This document shows, one piece after another, positions 1 to 12,124 of a DNA stretch of 64,000 nt (position 1 is the stretch's first letter; the number at the start of each line of letters is the position of its first letter). A program made the position numbers and the translations under genes. A model generated the notes under the pieces. It ran no database searches. It saw only the letters and a list, made by a program, of their open reading frames with translations, and was not told the origin of the DNA. The DNA is taken from assembly GCA_037176845.1 (NCBI GenBank), contig JAYKXP010000159.1, positions 35,364 to 99,363 on the forward strand. Reading direction: 5' to 3'. Source of the DNA: Paramarasmius palmivorus. Lineage: Eukaryota > Basidiomycota > Agaricomycetes > Agaricales > Marasmiaceae.

Positions 1-270
1 GCTTAGCACGGCTGATAAAGGTGCGTGCCTTCTACAATATGTCCAGTGTTCATCCAATAATCTCCAACATGTACAGCCAAAGCATTGTACCGCCGTGCTC
101 TGGCACGTGTCATCCTCAAGGATGACGACGAAGCAGAGAAAGACCTCGCTGAGGCAAGCAAGCTCGTACCTGACGATCAGGCTATTTCGGGAGAGCTGGC
201 TAAAGTTAGGCAGCGCAAGAAGGAGAAGAGGGACAAGGAGAAAGCTGCCTATAAGAAAATGTTTGCGTAG
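1..270 (+). CDS. CPR6: 3' end of Cyp40-type peptidyl-prolyl cis-trans isomerase (partial)
   Basis: Only the C-terminal part is in the window; the 5' part lies before base 1. An intron runs from about base 21 (gtgcgt) to about base 74 (acag) and joins a short exon to an exon ending with TAG at 270. The joined frame reads AKALYRRALARVILKDD and then a charged tail ending KKMFA. This is a last tetratricopeptide helix pair followed by a Lys/Glu-rich end, as in cyclophilin-40 (Cpr6/Cpr7), an Hsp90 co-chaperone. The cyclophilin domain itself is not visible, so an FKBP-type TPR isomerase remains possible. The gene converges on the phosphatase gene, with about 70 bases between the two stop codons. Confidence 0.7.
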
Positions 271-339
271 AGAATCCCAAACAACAAATAATGTAATCCG
301 TAGAAGCAGAAATAATAAAGACAATGGGTATCAACTAAT

Positions 340-3300
340 CTATTCAAGGAATCGCAGGAGGAAACGGTGCCTTTGTAGCGGTGAAACGGGCGAAGGTGAG
401 TCAAGATCGTCACGAAGTAGAACTGGTGCGAATCTTGCGGCTGTAATGGATATCGTTCAGATTGGCTCAAGCTAAGTGTGTAGTCTGGACATACCAATTC
501 TCTGTGCTTTCATCTCAGATAGGGCGGAAGACTGCACAACAAAGTGCAAGAAGGCTGTCACCGATATCCAAACCTAGAAAGGTGTTCAGTTAACATAAAT
601 CCACAGACTGAGGGTTGACATACGTTTACCGACTCGGGGGATAACGCATCCAAGATCTACCATATTTCAGTATGACACCAAACAAGGTGAGCCGCGTAAC
701 TCACCTCGAACGCTTCGTCTCGATTAGTCACCTGAGCACACTGGTTGTGCAGTTCACTCGGAATGATACCATCTGGCAAAGATCCCAATAACTGTAGGAG
801 ACTTTCACCAAACGCTACCAGAACTGCATCGTCTTTCTTCTCGGGCGAAAAGGGGAAATCTTCTCCCGTGTCCAAACACTGAGTAAAACAGGAAAATCAG
901 TGACGATAGCACAACGTGAGTCATAATGTGGGGGATTTACCTCTCTGATCTGGTGCATGATATCTTGATCGGCATCCTTCATGAACATGTTTTCCTACAT
1001 ATAGGTAACGTACTGTATGAAAGCCGGAGGTATACACTGAAGAATGAAGACTTACAACCGAGTGATTACCAGTCATCATCCAGTTAACCAGACGCATGAT
1101 CTCCCGAGGTGCATTGATAGCACGATTCTCATCCAAAAGATCTTGAGGGCCCTTCAGCGACCGAATAGGACCAGGAAGACGGGTTAGCCGCGATAATTTG
1201 TTTGCAAAACAAGTGTACTCTGATGCATGAATGGCGATCAGTATCTGGTTCTCCAGCTAGACATTTAGGAGCAGTCATACGATATTGGGCGGTAACTGAT
1301 ATGAAGTGATCCTTCCCCATTAAAGTGTGCAAGATCAACGTGCAGTCCAAATTCGGTGGCTCCAAATTGAGTTGTGCAGCGGAATTGTCGTCAACGAATG
1401 CAGATAAAACAATTTCTATCGCTTCATTTGGGAGTAAAAGGCCCTGAAGCATGTTAAGATCCCAAGCAGGGAGGGTCAAAGGACTACGCACTGTCATGGG
1501 TGACACGCTTAACCAATCAGGGTCTGGACATCAAATGATATAGATGAGGACTAGTCTGCCGTGGCATTCGACAAGAACTTACGAATCGAATTCCCAGTCT
1601 CAACGGGTACGAATCGAAATGCACATGGAATCTGTTGTATAGTTTGAGCCACAGGTCGGATCAGAATACTGAATTCACTCACCTTTCCGTTGTTTTGGAA
1701 GGTGACTGAACGATCTACCTTTTTACGATAGCTGTAGACATATCTCAGGGAATGGGGACATCCATACACGACAAATGGACTAACGAGATCTGTCCAAAGT
1801 CTACAGTCGATGGGTGGACCTTTGCCTTCGACCTCTCTTGCCTTTCTTCCATTCCATGTAGCTGCCTGAAAAGATGCTTCGCCGTCGCTTGCAGTTCGCT
1901 CTTATCGTACGCGTCTACCTTATGTCGGAAGCGAGTTAGATCGACATATGGGCATGTAAAATTAACAATACCTCGACTACAAAGTCAGCAGACGCAGGCC
2001 GATGATCACTCATCGTAATTTCCGGATGACCAGCATATGAGATCTGCTGTACATGGGTGGTATGACCTGAATGAGCGTACAAAATCCGATCGGTCCAAGC
2101 AGGTTTACGCCTGATACAGGAAGGAATTGTTGAGTGCAAGATAGGTCAGAGTAATGAGACGTACTTGATGTCGTAGCCTAGATCATCGGTAAGTACACCT
2201 GAGCTGAAACGATACGTTCTATAACGGCCTTGGTTCAGCAAACAAGACTCGCTCCATAAGGGTAACTCACGGCAAATGTGATATCGGATGCTCCATGAAC
2301 AGATGGAATGCCTTTTGATTCCGCATCGCGTTCTTGAGCTGGTCGTACTGCAACAACCTCTCGTACTTTTCCTTCCAGTGCTCGGCCGCTAGCATTGATC
2401 GAACATCGTAGTCAGGCAAGTCGATGCGATAGTTCAAGTCTACAACAACATCTGATTTAGAAGCCGGTCGAGCCGAGAGAGCAAGTGAAATACGAACCGC
2501 CCTAAAGCAAAGTTCAGATAAAGAATAAACAAATAAATTTGCTCCTTACCAACCAGAATAACGCATCACTTTCGTACACGTTATACCTCTCCAATACAGG
2601 TTGGGGAGCAGCGACTGCCGCGCTCGGCTGTGTATCAACACTGGCATTCCCTTTCTCGTCGATTATTGTTTCAGAAGTTGAGTTTATCGACTCCACAAAC
2701 ATCAATCTTCTCGAAAGATCCTGGAAATCTGCGTTCCTCTTGTCTACCATCTCGTCAAAAGCAGCTAGATGGGAACACACAAATGTGAGCGTCGTGGAGC
2801 CAGGTGAGGTGATGTCATTTTGAATCTTTGACGAAGGATCAAGCTTCAAGCTTCCTTCCGTTTGGAGCGCATTGAATGCTGGTGGAGTAAAAGATACTCG
2901 TATTGCTGTTCCACCTTTGTTACCCTAGATATCAAATATCGTCAGCATGCAAAATGTATGTACTACATGGTTATTGAGACCGCGACACACCATCACACCC
3001 ATGATACCAACACCAGTCGCACACGTCATGACGTTTGAGAAGCAACTTTTCAACGACTTCTTGACGAGAATGACGATGAGCATGCCGACGAGCTGTTTTG
3101 ATCCTAGCTGAGTAGATCAACACCAAATTTAGTCTTGCAATAGAGACTTCGAAGGTATGAAATGGAAGAACCTTCTCGTATAGATCGCGCTTCTCTCCGA
3201 GGGCGGCAAAGATAGCCATGCACCATGCATCTTCTCTTAGAGTACTCGTCGAGTAGAGTAACGCCTCGGTAGAGAGATCAAGCTCTTGGAATCCAAATAC

Positions 3301-4773
3301 AAAGATGTCAGGATCCTCTGAATGTTCTGGATCAACTGCGAAGGTCGGTGGACCGTCGGAGGTGTCAGCTCGTAAGGTAGAGTTCGAGGTCTCGATTGAA
3401 GCGGAAACTGAGCTTGTATCTGTAACGAGTTAGGTTATAGTTGAAAATAGAAACAGGCATACTTACCGTTCACTACCTGTTCTATCGGGTTCTTCACGAC
3501 TTCGCCCATCGACAGAGGCGAGATATCCTTCATTGGAGGCAGTGTCGGTTTATCTGACGCGTATGTTCCTCGTTGTCCAGTATCGTTATCGCCGCGAACC
3601 CAGGCAGCGAGATCTTGAGACGGCATTTTCCCATTTACATTGAAGGTACCAACTCGAATGCTGTCGCAGACACGTGTCAGAGTTAACAGGGCTTCAGATG
3701 ACACGAGTAACACACTTGAGACGCGCACGCGCCTTCCTACAAGTCTCTCGAGCACGCTTTCTAACCCAGCTCTCCCTAATCATCAAGATATCATCGGCGT
3801 CATCACCAGGTATTCCTGCACTTGCAGAGGATAATCGGTCCTGTAAAGGTATTGATTCTGTACGAAGGTCCGGTGGTATCTTGGATACTAGGAGAGAATG
3901 TATGAGAATGGATACGAGCTTTGGGTCGAATACGGCGGTAGTCACAAGTGGGTAGATTGATGGAACGAGAGGTGTACGTTGCTAACCAGGAAAAGGTTTC
4001 TGGAAGTGCACCAGATGCGGATTGCTCTGAACGAGCATTAATCAGGTACCGATGCGATCCAAGTTCAGAAACGTAGCTACCTGAGACCTCCTTCAAACGT
4101 CTACACTCTGCCAATATTGTTCTCAACCCTTGAACGTCATATGTGAACAGATGCAGCACTTCATTGCTCTCTAGACCCGCTTTCACGGTGAGCTTGAGTC
4201 CTGTCGCCAAGATTTAAGAATTATTTCATCCTCAACGTCACCAAGGGTAATGAACTACCTGGAGCTGACGTGTCCAGCGATACAGATTGTGCTGATAAGT
4301 GAGAACGGGTTGGGGATTGTATTCCTTGCGTGATTCTCTTCACCTGGGCCATACTAATAGAAAAGTCACCATAGATTGGGAAAATGTGACGGATATCTAG
4401 TTCGTCCAAGTATCCATTTGCCGAATGCTTCTGCTTCAGTACAAAAACACTACGGGGAGGTATATTAATATCGTCTGACTCCTGAACAGTTCAATGTGAT
4501 AGGCAAATGATAGAATTCGGAGAAAATGCCGAAGTGAAAGTCACAGAAAATTCTAGATACGCACCTTCCTTCTTCCAAGCCATTGGCTCCCTCTTGGTGA
4601 GTCACAACTGCTAGTATTCGTTTATTCCGTAAATCTTGCAGTATGTTCTCGAAATCTTCATCATTCTCATCGGCCGAAGTGGGGGATTCGGGGATCGCAA
4701 AGACTTCAAGAATAGAGATGATTCTATCAGAATCCCTGAGAAGAAGCCTGAGGGCAGATTCATACTCTGCCAT
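340..4773 (-). CDS. OCRL/INPP5B-like inositol polyphosphate 5-phosphatase with ASH and RhoGAP-like domains
   Basis: This intron-rich gene starts at the ATG at 4773 (MAEYESALRL) and ends with a short exon reading FLLRFLE and TAG at 340. The 5-phosphatase motifs occur in order on the minus strand: GTFNVNG near 3650, FGFQELDLS near 3280, CSHLAA near 2770, DLNYRIDLPDYD near 2430, PAWTDRIL near 2100 and SDHRPASADF near 2000. These are the family's Mg-binding and catalytic motifs, and none is missing. A beta-rich ASH-like segment follows (about 1990-1500), then a RhoGAP-like helical domain to the end. This is the layout of animal OCRL and INPP5B, which remove the 5-phosphate of PI(4,5)P2 on endosomal and Golgi membranes. 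The N-terminal about 250 residues look like a PH-type region (uncertain). Exact exon borders were checked only in parts. Confidence 0.88.
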
Positions 4774-5329
4774 GGAGGTCGAGAGGGGGTTCCTTGGACA
4801 GGGCTGTTGTCGAGCACATCGTTACATGTCAACGCACGGACCATCTCTCACGTGATCATGACGCATAGTGTGTCACACGATGTGACACCGATGTTACCAC
4901 GGAGATTTCCGTTCCAGGCATTTCCCCGGACCTTCGAAAGTGTGGGGTAAACTGAATACTGCCGAGTCCCGACACCGCTTCGTTTTATGCGGTCTAGGCA
5001 ACCAGGCTGTTGTAAGATGGGCCTAGTGCAAGAGGCTATAAAGGTCCTTTCAAGGCCTTTTACTGTACAAGAAATCCCTCTAGAAACCATCAAAAAGAAC
5101 TCGTTTACCACGTCGAAAGGTCGAGAATCCGGGAAATGATAAAGGGCGGCGAACTTTCTTTCACAATCCGCGTCACGCGATGACCACATTCCATTCAGGG
5201 GTGGCGTAAACCTAGACCATATAAATACGGGCTCAGCATCCAGGTCACACTCCACTCGCACGTCTTGACTCCATCTCGCATAGTTCAGCAAATCAGTCTT
5301 CTTCATCTCTTTCTACTACCTTCCTCATC
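4774..5329. promoter_or_regulatory. Divergent promoter region between phosphatase and Stm1-like gene
   Basis: These 556 bases separate two divergent starts. A TATA-like TATAAATA lies at 5220-5227, about 100 bases before the + strand ATG, and another TATAAAG-like string lies near 5038. A 152-codon open frame on the minus strand crosses the region, but it covers these elements and shows no family features, so I do not call it a gene. Confidence 0.5.
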
Positions 5330-5919
5330 ATGACACGTACCGAGCGCGCTGCTTACCCTCGTGCCGTTATGAGGGACCGCTCCCTCTCGCGATCTGGTCT
5401 TGAGAAGGGTATCCGCAAGGAAGGTGGCGGAGCACATAATTGGGGTCGTCTCGAGGATGAGCTCGAGCTCGAGTACGCTGCCCTAGACGATGAGCAGCTT
5501 GAACTCGAGGAAGAAAGGGTTACCAGCCCATCAGGCAGCTCAGCAAGCGCCGATAGTGGTATGTTGGTTGTTATTGCTGCCAACTCGCAATCATACTAAA
5601 TCATGTCTCACATTTAGGGCTCGAGAAAACTGCCCCATTGAGCCCAAACTCTTCCATGTCCGAAGCGGAAATTGAGGCCGCGAAGCAGTTTAGGAAGAAT
5701 GCACTCAAGAAGGGACAAGGTCAGCAGATCAAATGGTGACACACTGCTCATAACGACTAACGCCGCTTACAGTTGATCTTGCTGCCATCGCTCGTACCTC
5801 CAATGCTGTGTCCTCTTCTCCCCCAAAGGTTACCCCCGTCTCCGATACCAGTGTATGTTTCTATTCATCCCTTCTCTGCATCGTGCTGACGGCCTATCCA
5901 GTCCAACGCTAGCGCCTAA
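5330..5919 (+). CDS. Small Stm1/HABP4-like RNA- or ribosome-binding protein
   Basis: Four exons (5330-5558, 5618-5719, 5773-5852, 5902-5919) splice in frame into 142 residues ending SNASA. All three introns have GT-AG borders and are 49-59 bases long. Near residue 20 the protein has RSGLEKGIRKEGGGAHNWG. This resembles the glycine-rich, NWG-ending motif of the Stm1 / HABP4 / SERBP1 family, whose members bind ribosomes or RNA and act in translation dormancy. An acidic stretch (EDELELEYAALDDEQLELEEE) follows, then a helix with EAEIEAAKQFRKNALKKGQ. The family link rests on this motif alone; the protein is much shorter than yeast Stm1, so it may be a separate conserved fungal family. A TATA box at 5220 supports this start. 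Confidence 0.72.
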
Positions 5920-6176
5920 ATTAAATACAATAATCTAACACCAACATTGTACTAGTATCATCACTTGGTAAAACTGATGTATTGCTCGATTCCTGTTGTC
6001 TAATCAAGTCGTTTTTCTTGCTCAATGTGATATCCTCTGATGGTTGTGTGTATCGAAGTTCGATCGCTGCCGCAGCAGACCAGAGCAAACCTAGTTCGGG
6101 GTAAGAAGACTACAAAGAAGTATGTATGTAGGCTTGGTAGGGTAATTTATTACCCACTCTGAATACTCGGCCGTTC

Positions 6177-8106
6177 TTAGAGCACCTTCCTAATCCAATC
6201 CATCTTGATTGGTGGTATATGGGTAATATGTCCGCTTTCCTTCTTCACATACACCATGTAGATCACTGCACCTGTCGAAACGCTCGCAAATGAAACCGTC
6301 GCTGCCCACCGGAACTGCGACGGTTGGTACAGAACCATCGTCAAGAGATATCTGTACAATTTTCGATCAGGCCAACGTTAACAGAGAAGAATGATCAACG
6401 GACTTGCATAGGTCGGCGATGTTCTGCATCGTGAACTGTAGCGCAGTGAGGGTATTTCGCCTTGGATGTGCAGTTAGAGCAGTTTGCAGCTGCTTAGTTT
6501 GGATTAGGTCGAATGCCCAGAGACCGATCCGACTTAGTGCCATCCCTAAATATCTACTGAAAGCTTCGGACTATGGCAAAAAATCGTTCAATACGTACCG
6601 CCAAACAAAAGAATAGCACCCAAGACCCCGAGGGATGAGCCACTCCGCGGTGGTGTTGGGTCATTTGGGGAGAAGGCGTAGAATGATACGATTACTGGAA
6701 TAAGCGTGAAAACCATTGACCTAAACAGACTACATTAAGACAGGTAGTGCGGCTGAGAAGGAAAGCTAAATACCAGATGCTCCAGTTTCCCGCACGAACA
6801 GAACCGATCTTTTGCTCAAGAGGCGAGGCAATCGCAGTTCCTAAGAGACCGGTGATAACACAGAGGCCCCGCATCTCTGCAATGAAATCGTCGGAAAACG
6901 ATAAGGTTTTGAGGTATCCGACCATAATGCCGTCGAATCTGGTAGAAAACGTTTTCAGTGCAATGTCCATCTAGTGGACGAGGAACGACCTACGAGAGAA
7001 CAGTGAGATAGAGCAAGGAAATAGAAAGCGAGGAAAAGAACACCGGAAGGTGAACAAGCTCTCTCCAATCACGCAAGCTCAACAAGTCCTCCAAATCTCG
7101 ACTAACGCGGCTGGCAAGTGAACCTTGCGAAAGCGGCGACGTAGCCGAAGCGTCGTTCCCTCGTACCGTTCGCAACCTTCGCTCGGCATTCTTCCTCTCT
7201 TGTTCTTCAGCCAATTGTGGGAACCGCTTGTACACCACCCCAATCCAGTATAGCTCGAATACCATCGTAATGAGTGCCACCAGTCCGAGTACCACGATAG
7301 ACTGCACGCCTTTGTCCGATTTATCTAACTTGACAGTCAAAAACGACACGAACAACGGCGCACAGAGCTTGCACATGAGATTGATCTGGCGAAGATACAT
7401 GTTTAATTTCGCCAACTTCCTAGATAAATCCGGTCCTTGGGAGATACATGTAGCCCAATCTCTTTCAACCGCGATTGATATGCAGATGTTGGAGAGATGG
7501 ATAACGCAACCGGAAAGAACGAGGATAATGAACAGAGGTGATAGGACGGGATTTGATTCGAGTGTCAGAGTTCGAGGTTGAATGAAACCCATAGAAGGAG
7601 GAGTAGAGGAGAGCATGAATACGAAGGAAGTGTATGCCACGACGGTTGATAGTTTTTGTATCACGATACCTGCTCGGACGAGGTGGAGTTTCTCATAGCG
7701 GTCGACTAGCGAGCCCATCCACCGAGATAGGGCAATTCCAGAGACTGCAGTGGTTATGATGTGAGCTTCGATGCATGTTTTCCGAGATCAGAAAGGTATG
7801 TACATGTCATAGAAAAGCCGAGTATGGAAGACGGTAGCAGAGTAGTCTTGAAGTAGATGATGAGGTACAGGTAGAGTGCGAATTCGGCGGTCCTATCGCC
7901 CCAAGCACTGGGTTGAATAGAAGGATTATTAGAAGGAAACCCCTGGAGACAATTGTTAGGAATACACACCTGGACAGATGCTGAATGAGAAGACATCGCA
8001 ATCCTATCGGGTCAAATCTGTTCCGCGAGTCTAAGCCTGACTCCCTCGAAAGAAGAGGTTCTTCTTCATCATTAATGCGTGCAGAGGGACTAGTCGTTTC
8101 ATCCAT
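6177..8106 (-). CDS. Ferroportin-like iron exporter (SLC40 family)
   Basis: This is a multi-exon membrane protein. It starts at 8106 with an acidic, Ser-rich cytosolic tail (MDETTSPSARINDEEEPLL). The first membrane segment contains WGDRTAEFALYLYLI, like the STWGDRMWxF segment at the start of ferroportins. Later segments include MGSLVDRYEKLHLVRAG, MVGYLKTLSFSDDFIAEMRG, and a C-terminal GLWxFDL-type segment (LSLWAFDLIQTKQLQTAL), then a last helix ending in IRKVL and a stop at 6177. Ferroportins export Fe(II) across the plasma or vacuolar membrane. The segment order and the roughly 500-residue size fit the family. The gene converges on the small Stm1-like gene, whose stop is 257 bases away. Exact intron borders were not all traced. 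Confidence 0.85.
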
Positions 8107-8449
8107 AGGTGGTATGGCTATGAATATGCAACTTGAAAAGGTAGCTCATCGTCGTACGATGGGAGACGCCTCCAAAATCACCAAGTTTACCACGGGCCAG
8201 TCTGCTTCTTGGTCCTCAACGTTAACTAGAACCGCAACGGTCACGACCACTGCTCACTAGTCAGGAATGGGTCGGAGTTAACCCCCGACAGGAACGAGTT
8301 CATGACATCAAGGATAGGCATGACTGAGTTGAATTGAAGTAGGTTTATGTACTATACAAACTTGAGGACTAATCTATAGTAGACTCAGAGTAGAATCTGT
8401 TTGCCACCCCAGCTCGCTGTACCCACAAATAAGTTCTAGCCTCGTCAAA
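8107..8449. other. Intergenic, ferroportin 5' flank
   Basis: This 343-base stretch lies upstream of the ferroportin start. I see no gene or clear repeat in it. Confidence 0.4.
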
Positions 8450-9056
8450 TTGCATTGCACCAATCTTCTCGGTCTCGAACACCTGCCATTTGGTGTATGC
8501 ACATACAACCACCTGCAACTACGTCTTCGAGAATATGCAGCTTCTGGTTTGCTTTACCTCAAGCTATGCAGAGCGATGAATTACAGCGATGTCGGGTGCA
8601 TTCCTGAACTCTTCCCGTTCCTTAGTACCGGATTATTTTCTGCTACAGGAAAACATAAGTACGCGGTCCGTATGACAAGGTTCCTCACTGACCTGAAACA
8701 TGTCTATCCTTCTCGACTTTGTGATGTTGTCTTGTGGAATTGGCTTTATAACGATAAAGGCCATCTGGATGGTTTCCGCATGTTCGATTGGCTACAGGAA
8801 TAGAACAACCCCTACACCGAAGTAAGAAACGCGAGATTCTGGAAAACCACGCAGCCTATGCTTACCTTCCAAGGCCACCTCCCCAGGTGAAGGTGTCAAC
8901 TGCATTCTCGAACGTTCGCCACTCCTGGAAGTCAACGCAGCGGCCAACCTCACTCGCCGTACCATTGACTATTCAAACCTGGCAATGGGCCCTGCACTTC
9001 GCAAGTTAAGGGAACACATCTCAAAAACTAAAGATGATGTCTTCCAAGCTGGATGA
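8450..9056 (+). pseudogene. Decayed DUF6589-type protein fragment
   Basis: An open frame from 8450 to 8803 ends in GHLDGFRMFDWLQE and TAG. The segment GKHKYAVRMTRFLTDLKHVYP followed by VVLWNWLYN and DGFRxxDWLQE resembles the C-terminal part of DUF6589 proteins, which are multicopy in agaric genomes and often lie in transposon-rich places. In those proteins the frame continues LQELNN; here the Leu codon appears to be a stop. Beyond it, in a shifted frame, comes ANLTRRTIDYSNLAMGPALRKLREHISKTKDDVF, which fits the next part of the family. A stop plus frame changes and a missing N-terminus mark a relic. The family assignment is from memory of its consensus. Confidence 0.55.
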
Positions 9057-9469
9057 ACCACCAGCGTGACAAATTCCTTGCGAAGGTGGGGCTTGAAAGC
9101 TTGAGAGTTTGCATCAAAAAAGTGCCATATCGGGCTGGAGATAATCTAGAACATGATGATACTACTAATGATTGGTTAGTGAGGTGACCAAAGATATATG
9201 GGGGTTGAGTAATGATAACATACCATAGAATCCATCACTGCATGTTAGAAGTAGCCTGCCTGGTACAGGAGTCCACTTCGGACAGTTCCGACTCGAGCCT
9301 GACACAAATGTAAGTGAGTGCATCTCTAGATAGTTTTGAACTCACAATGATGTCTTTCCCGATGACATCGTCCACACTATGTCCACATATTACTGGCCAG
9401 CATGATTGCCTTGAAGGTGAACCCGCTGAAGCTGAACTTGAAGGTAACGGGGGCAGCTGACATGATGTT

Positions 9470-10330
9470 GTTAGTCGGTTGGGCTGATTTTCCAGGTTTC
9501 CCGCACATTCTCGCAAGAGGAAGGATTTCGCTGATAGTCTTCGATGCTCTTGGGCCATAAAGGTCCGAATAGAACCAGCTGATGTGTTTCCAAAAGGCGT
9601 TCATATCCTTCAGCTTCGCGTAGCATGTCGGGTCCACCATCCGGTCTAATAAATCGGTCGCCCACTACACCTGCGGTCCCAATGTTCCGCTTCCATTCAT
9701 ATCCAACTTCTTCTCTTTCCACAATTCCCTCCTGAACCCAACCAATGCTTCCCTCAGCTCTCCGCCTCGTGCACCTCTGACGACATTCTTTGAGTTGAAG
9801 GTGCGTGGCTTCATTTACTTGTCGAATTCTTCATCTGTCCCGAGGGGCCAGTAATCTGGGTTACGTACATCGCAGCAATGAGCCATAGGCTTATTTCTTG
9901 CTTCGCAGCGGATGCAAAAGGGTTTGTTGACTAGGAAAGGTTTGAGTAACAGACGGCAGTGGAAAGGAAGAGCCATACCCAGAGCAACGTGAAAGCGAGT
10001 CAACGCGACACGTCGATGGCACTTTTCAACACGACACTTGGCATTGTTATGTCGAACATTGCATCGGATAGCGTGGCCAATGCAGCGTGAATGAGAATAC
10101 GTCTACACGCAGAGGTCCCGATCATGCCGACCAGAGTATACACATCGCGAAAAGTCGTTCCTCGTTGGTCAATGGTGTGGGCTTCATCGAACGTCAAGGC
10201 GATGACATTCCGCATGAAATTCCGGTTCGTTAGGATGGCTTGGAAGTTCATCGTCAGGTGTACTAAACTCTCGTCCAAGCACGCATATGTGCTCTTCCTG
10301 TGTTTCGATGTGTCCATCGCCACAGTTTGA
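9470..10330 (-). pseudogene. Internally deleted RecQ-like DNA helicase relic
   Basis: On the minus strand near 10270-10130 the translation reads ILTNRNFMRNVIALTFDEAHTI then FRDVYTLVG, the motif II (DEAH) region of RecQ-like helicases. It is followed too soon, near 9990-9830, by FHCRLLLKPFLVNKPF and HCCDVRNPD, a Cys-containing segment like the zinc-binding part that normally comes after the whole C-terminal helicase domain. Motifs IV to VI are therefore missing, and so is Walker A upstream. A helical tail continues in other frames to about 9470 (EEVGYEWKRN, LLETHQLVLFG). Truncation, an internal deletion and frame breaks make it a pseudogene. RecQ-like genes of this type are commonly multicopy in mushroom genomes. 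Confidence 0.6.
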
Positions 10331-12124
10331 GGAGTACCATGGAGGTTCTGGGGGGTTTTGGCTCCAAGGAAGGAAGGAGTCATGGTCGTGTGAAGAGGCT
10401 GGCAGAGGTGGGTAGTCGGGAAAGGATGTATGTGAGCGAGTATTTGTGGAAAGAGGATCTCGGTCTGTAGGTACTATTCCAGTGATAGTTGAAGGTATGT
10501 GAAGGGTCAAAAGGATCGGAATGGGCATTCTTGTGTCCATACTGGACAGAGTCGAATTGAGATCGTGTTAAAGAAGGATGAATGTCGGCGAGACCACACT
10601 GGAAAATGAGATATATCGATTTTGCTCTCTTCCCCTACTTCAGGAGCAGGAGAGCAACTTGAACGAGACTGAAGAGGCGATGAAAACGGTCTCAATCTCC
10701 AAGAAGACGATCCTTGTGATGATGATGAAGGGGTATCTCCATGGTGGAGTGAAGGTGCACCTTGGTTGGTACCAGTCGCTGGGTTCTCTATGGTCTGGCC
10801 AACGTCACTCGAGGATAATCCCCCAAGTACGACGGTTCGATAGAGGCGTATGAAGGTTTTCTCCTGCTGATACTGACAGTGAGGATATCGACAATATTCG
10901 AAGTCGGTATGATATGTTATAATCTTCATGGCTGTTGGGTATCGCGAGAGAAGGATGGCGGTGGGTCATTCGGATCTGGAGACCAAAGGCGCCGAGGACT
11001 GTCTAAATGACGAGGAGAGTACATTGCTCGTCGTCTGGGGCGTTTTTGAGTGGATTGTTGTCGTCGTTGCCATCGTCGTGGTTGTTGATACTACAAATGA
11101 AGAGCTGCGGCGCTCCAGTGATCCGAGTAGCAGGGCGGCCTCCTTGGATGCCGAATAATATTGTTTGAACTTTTCGAAAATGAATCACAGCTAAATTTGT
11201 GAGAGGAGGATACCCATACCTTGTCTATTCCATGTAGTTTGGCGTTCCCTACGTTAGTACACTGGCGTCTCAGCGCAGGGCATGCATATGGGGGAAGGAA
11301 TGTTGCAATTGGTCAGAGTCAGGCAAATCTAAAGCGAACACGGAACGTAAGCGAGATGAGGCTGTGCTTTTTTTCGTGGGAGAAATACCTGGATAGATGG
11401 CTTCACTCGGCTCACCATAAAGAACGAGTCTCATTAACATTCGAACTCGTAAAGTAACTACTACCCAAGCTCATTCAAGTGAAATGATTGTATAGCTGAA
11501 TAGCATTTCTCGGGTTTGCCTAATAAAAAGATATGTTTTGTATCGGTGAAGCTGATATACGTTGGAATATAAACCTGGCCATCTCAAGAACTCAGAAACA
11601 GAACCGGAGGACCCAACCTTCCTCTCACGGCTACGAGTTCTGCCCGTTACACTTAATCTTGGTGACAGGAGAGGCAACAGGATAAACGGAAAAATAGTCA
11701 AGATTCAACAGTCGCGATGTTGACTCAGGATTCAAAGCGCGTCGCGACACCCAGAACCGCTGTAGGCCGCCGCCCTTTCAACATCATCTTGCGGCATCTT
11801 GCTTCATCGAGCTTACCTATTTTTCAATCTAGAGTGGCCGAATATCCGGTAACATTTGAAGACAATTGAAACGTTGAAGACCCATATATGGCTTACTCCC
11901 ATGCGATTGCCGGCGCTGGCGCCCAAGATGTAAAGTTAGCTTGACAATGCCTGTTTCCTTCCTTCCTGAGTAAGCGTCTGTAAGCATCTATCGCTATTGT
12001 GCTAGTCTCCCCTCGACAGACTCAATCAATGACTCACCAATGATTAGACTATTGCAGAATCTCTTTTATTTATTAACCACGACCAGAACACGACCCATCT
12101 CAAAGCTACAGAACATCCAGGATC
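10331..12124. other. Intergenic stretch without a supported gene
   Basis: Open frames here are short or Ser/Pro-rich on the minus strand (10384-10929) and show no family features. They may be eroded sequence next to the helicase relic. The last 200 bases form the 5' flank of the NmrA-like gene. I see no tandem repeat or RNA gene. Confidence 0.35.

Noticed and set aside
95..475. 126-codon frame overlapping the Cyp40 end
   Set aside because: It is a shifted-frame shadow of the Cyp40 exon and runs antisense through the phosphatase 3' end.
4848..5306. 152-codon open frame on the minus strand
   Set aside because: It covers the divergent promoter and TATA box of the Stm1-like gene and has no protein family features.
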